DNA of 64,000 bases from Gonatopus flavifemur. Taxonomy: Eukaryota; Arthropoda; Insecta; Hymenoptera; Dryinidae. A program made the translations under genes and the position numbers. Position 1 is the stretch's first letter. The number at the start of each line of letters is the position of its first letter. The notes under the pieces were generated by a model. It saw only the letters and a list, made by a program, of their open reading frames with translations, had not been told where the DNA came from and did not search any database. The stretch lies in NCBI GenBank assembly GCA_018340375.1, contig JAFFJZ010000003.1:5952001-6016000 (forward strand). The letters run 5' to 3'. This document shows, in pieces, positions 62,365-64,000 of this stretch.

Positions 62365-62689
62365 CATATTGACATCACTGTAATTGATGATAAGGCAATC
62401 ATTGTCTCCACAGTTTTTTTTTTCCACATGGTTTTGAAGACCAGACTCAAGTACTCGATAATTCAAAATCATGAAATATATCCAAAATGTATCTATCTAT
62501 TTGACAGTAAAAATCACTGAACGCTTATGATTGCAATTGTGAAACTTAGTGATGTGAGTAATTGAATAATTATAACACAATGAGACATAGAAGGTGAAGT
62601 AACAATTGGGAACTCGAGAATGTAAAAGAAGTACATTGCAAGTGGATGTTCTTCTGGAACTGTGCCTGGTAGCGAATCCAAGAACAAGC

Positions 62690-62800
62690 TGCCATGTTGG
62701 ACGATGTACGAAGGCGCCGCCCCGGACTCGCGTTTCCATTGGCGGTGACGTCATACGTACAAGTCGAACAGTTCGCGGGGAATACAAAGGGTACCCTTCA
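62690..62800. promoter_or_regulatory. Promoter-like GC-rich patch with CRE and CCAAT box
   Basis: A perfect CRE TGACGTCA (62746-62753) lies 3 bp after an inverted CCAAT box (ATTGG, 62738-62742) and close to a GCCGCCCC GC-box (about 62716). This cluster is typical of a housekeeping promoter. No first coding exon is evident on either side. Confidence 0.3.
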
Positions 62801-64000
62801 ACCATGTACGCGAGAATACAATCAAGTATATTACTCTGTATTTGATACGCTTGTATACCGCACACAAGACATAGAAATGTAAAAATCATACGATCTCCTA
62901 AACTTTTCTTGTGTTTCCCTGAGAAGTATATACTTGGGTACCGATGCTGTGAGTAATTTTATGAAGATAACGTTGAAGTGAAGAAGGTAGGTCTTTGCAA
63001 ACGAAAATAGTATCACTGAACCAAATTGGTGAATCGTATTGAAATCGTATTTTGGAACAAGAAATCTGCGATGATTTTATCAATTGGAAAAATGGTTTTA
63101 TCAATTGAAAAAATTCAACGGAATCCTATAGATTCCGATGAGAAAAGTATTTTGAATGTTATTGAAATGTATGATATTTATTGATGAGGCTTGACTCACC
63201 CAACTGAATATTTTTGTGGGCACAACTCAAAGTGCACTACTGGTTTCTACGAAAGATTCTACGAAATCATTTTTAGTTTCAGTAATTAAACATGGCATGG
63301 TAAGGTACCTTTTTTGATCTGGCCAAATTTTGATTATTGTATTCAAGAAAAATATTTTCCACTCGATACCGAATGTTTTTGATGCAACAACAAAATATTT
63401 TGCCTCAAAATGTAGTCCCAAAGCAATTCAATGTATGTGAAAATCTCACTCAGAGGAATGAGAAATTTCAATTTTATCACAGCTCAGGGCACTATATGGA
63501 CAGTGAGATATATCTGTCTCCTAAATCGGTATTTTTATCAAATTCAACAAGAATTGTGGCGTAGTTTACAGATATTATTTGATGTCCATGTAATAATTAA
63601 TAGTTGCTTTTGTTACAGTAAGAAACTCTAAAGTGTATAATGTCCCATATTCACCGTTTGCTGTGTTAATAATAATGCACCAAAACAGGTTCCCACTAGC
63701 TGAACAAATCGATGAATAAACTTGAAATATCAGCATTGAAGTTTCTGATGGGATTGACTGAAAAAGTAGTGGGAAGCCAATTCAAATATTTTTTTCGTAG
63801 TATAGTTTGTGATTCTTCGTTTTCTTCAGAGTTGGAGCTTGCTCAACTATTCCTTTATCAGGCTTAACATATCAGCCTGATGAAGAAATAACAGCTTTTA
63901 GCTTCATAAAATCTAGTACACCAAAGTCTCGACGTGATGTAAAAATAACTGTCTATACAATTAGTATTTTACTTCCCTGTTCCCAATAAATGAGAAAGCA

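Larger units (their letters stand above)
51700..64000. other. Right-hand stretch without a confident gene
   Basis: Contains repeat copies at 56536-56644, 60814-60958 and 61315-61414, the (TCG)n tract, CpG-richer patches near 52000-52580, 52860-53040 and 58440-58870, the ambiguous coding-like segment at 56785-57270 and the promoter-like patch at 62690-62800. Otherwise AT-rich and featureless. Confidence 0.55.

Noticed and set aside
1..64000. CRISPR arrays, bacterial operons, prophage or integrated viral genes
   Set aside because: No regularly spaced repeats, no cas-, capsid-, integrase- or reverse-transcriptase-like frames seen; intron-bearing genes and a Pol III tRNA show a eukaryotic nuclear genome.

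Overview
The window looks like a piece of an insect nuclear genome, most likely hymenopteran. It is AT-rich, keeps CpG dinucleotides, has small GT-AG introns next to one long first intron, and is full of short foldback elements. The hymenopteran assignment is inference from overall style; 'insect' is firmer. No bacterial, viral or plasmid gene organisation is visible.

Two protein-coding genes and one tRNA gene can be supported. On the minus strand, 13165-23791 holds a complete 14-exon prosaposin-type gene (901 codons): signal peptide, N-terminal saposin A-type domain, seven saposin B-type domains with six cysteines each, and a C-terminal saposin A-type domain. Its first coding exon (signal peptide) is separated from the rest by a 6.3 kb intron. 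About 270 bp upstream of its ATG there is a near-perfect CLEAR-type E-box, the motif used by MITF/TFE factors to control lysosomal genes. On the plus strand, 46820-51229 holds a three-exon gene for a 187-residue protein recognisable as CFAP276 (C1orf194), a microtubule inner protein of motile axonemes. Between them, at 29716-29788, is a tRNA-Val(AAC) gene with a nine-T terminator.

The rest (1-13.0 kb, 24.1-46.8 kb apart from the tRNA, 51.7-64 kb) shows no convincing coding sequence. It is intergenic DNA, or possibly intron of a gene whose exons lie outside, filled with non-autonomous foldback/MITE-like elements, dispersed repeat pairs and simple repeats. At least seven repeat families have two or more copies inside the window. 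Several different hairpin elements share a related terminal motif of the type CCC(T/A)GGTAGAAAT. A few CpG-rich, ORF-less patches (notably 40.96-41.45 kb and 62.6-62.8 kb) look like candidate regulatory DNA. A coding-like segment at 56.78-57.27 kb is ambiguous and is reported with low confidence.

The two protein genes have unrelated jobs (lysosomal sphingolipid activator precursor; sperm or ciliary axoneme structure), and nothing suggests they work together. I did not find a new multi-gene system. The most interesting signals are the exon/domain architecture of the saposin gene, its lysosomal promoter motif, and the dense set of related foldback elements.
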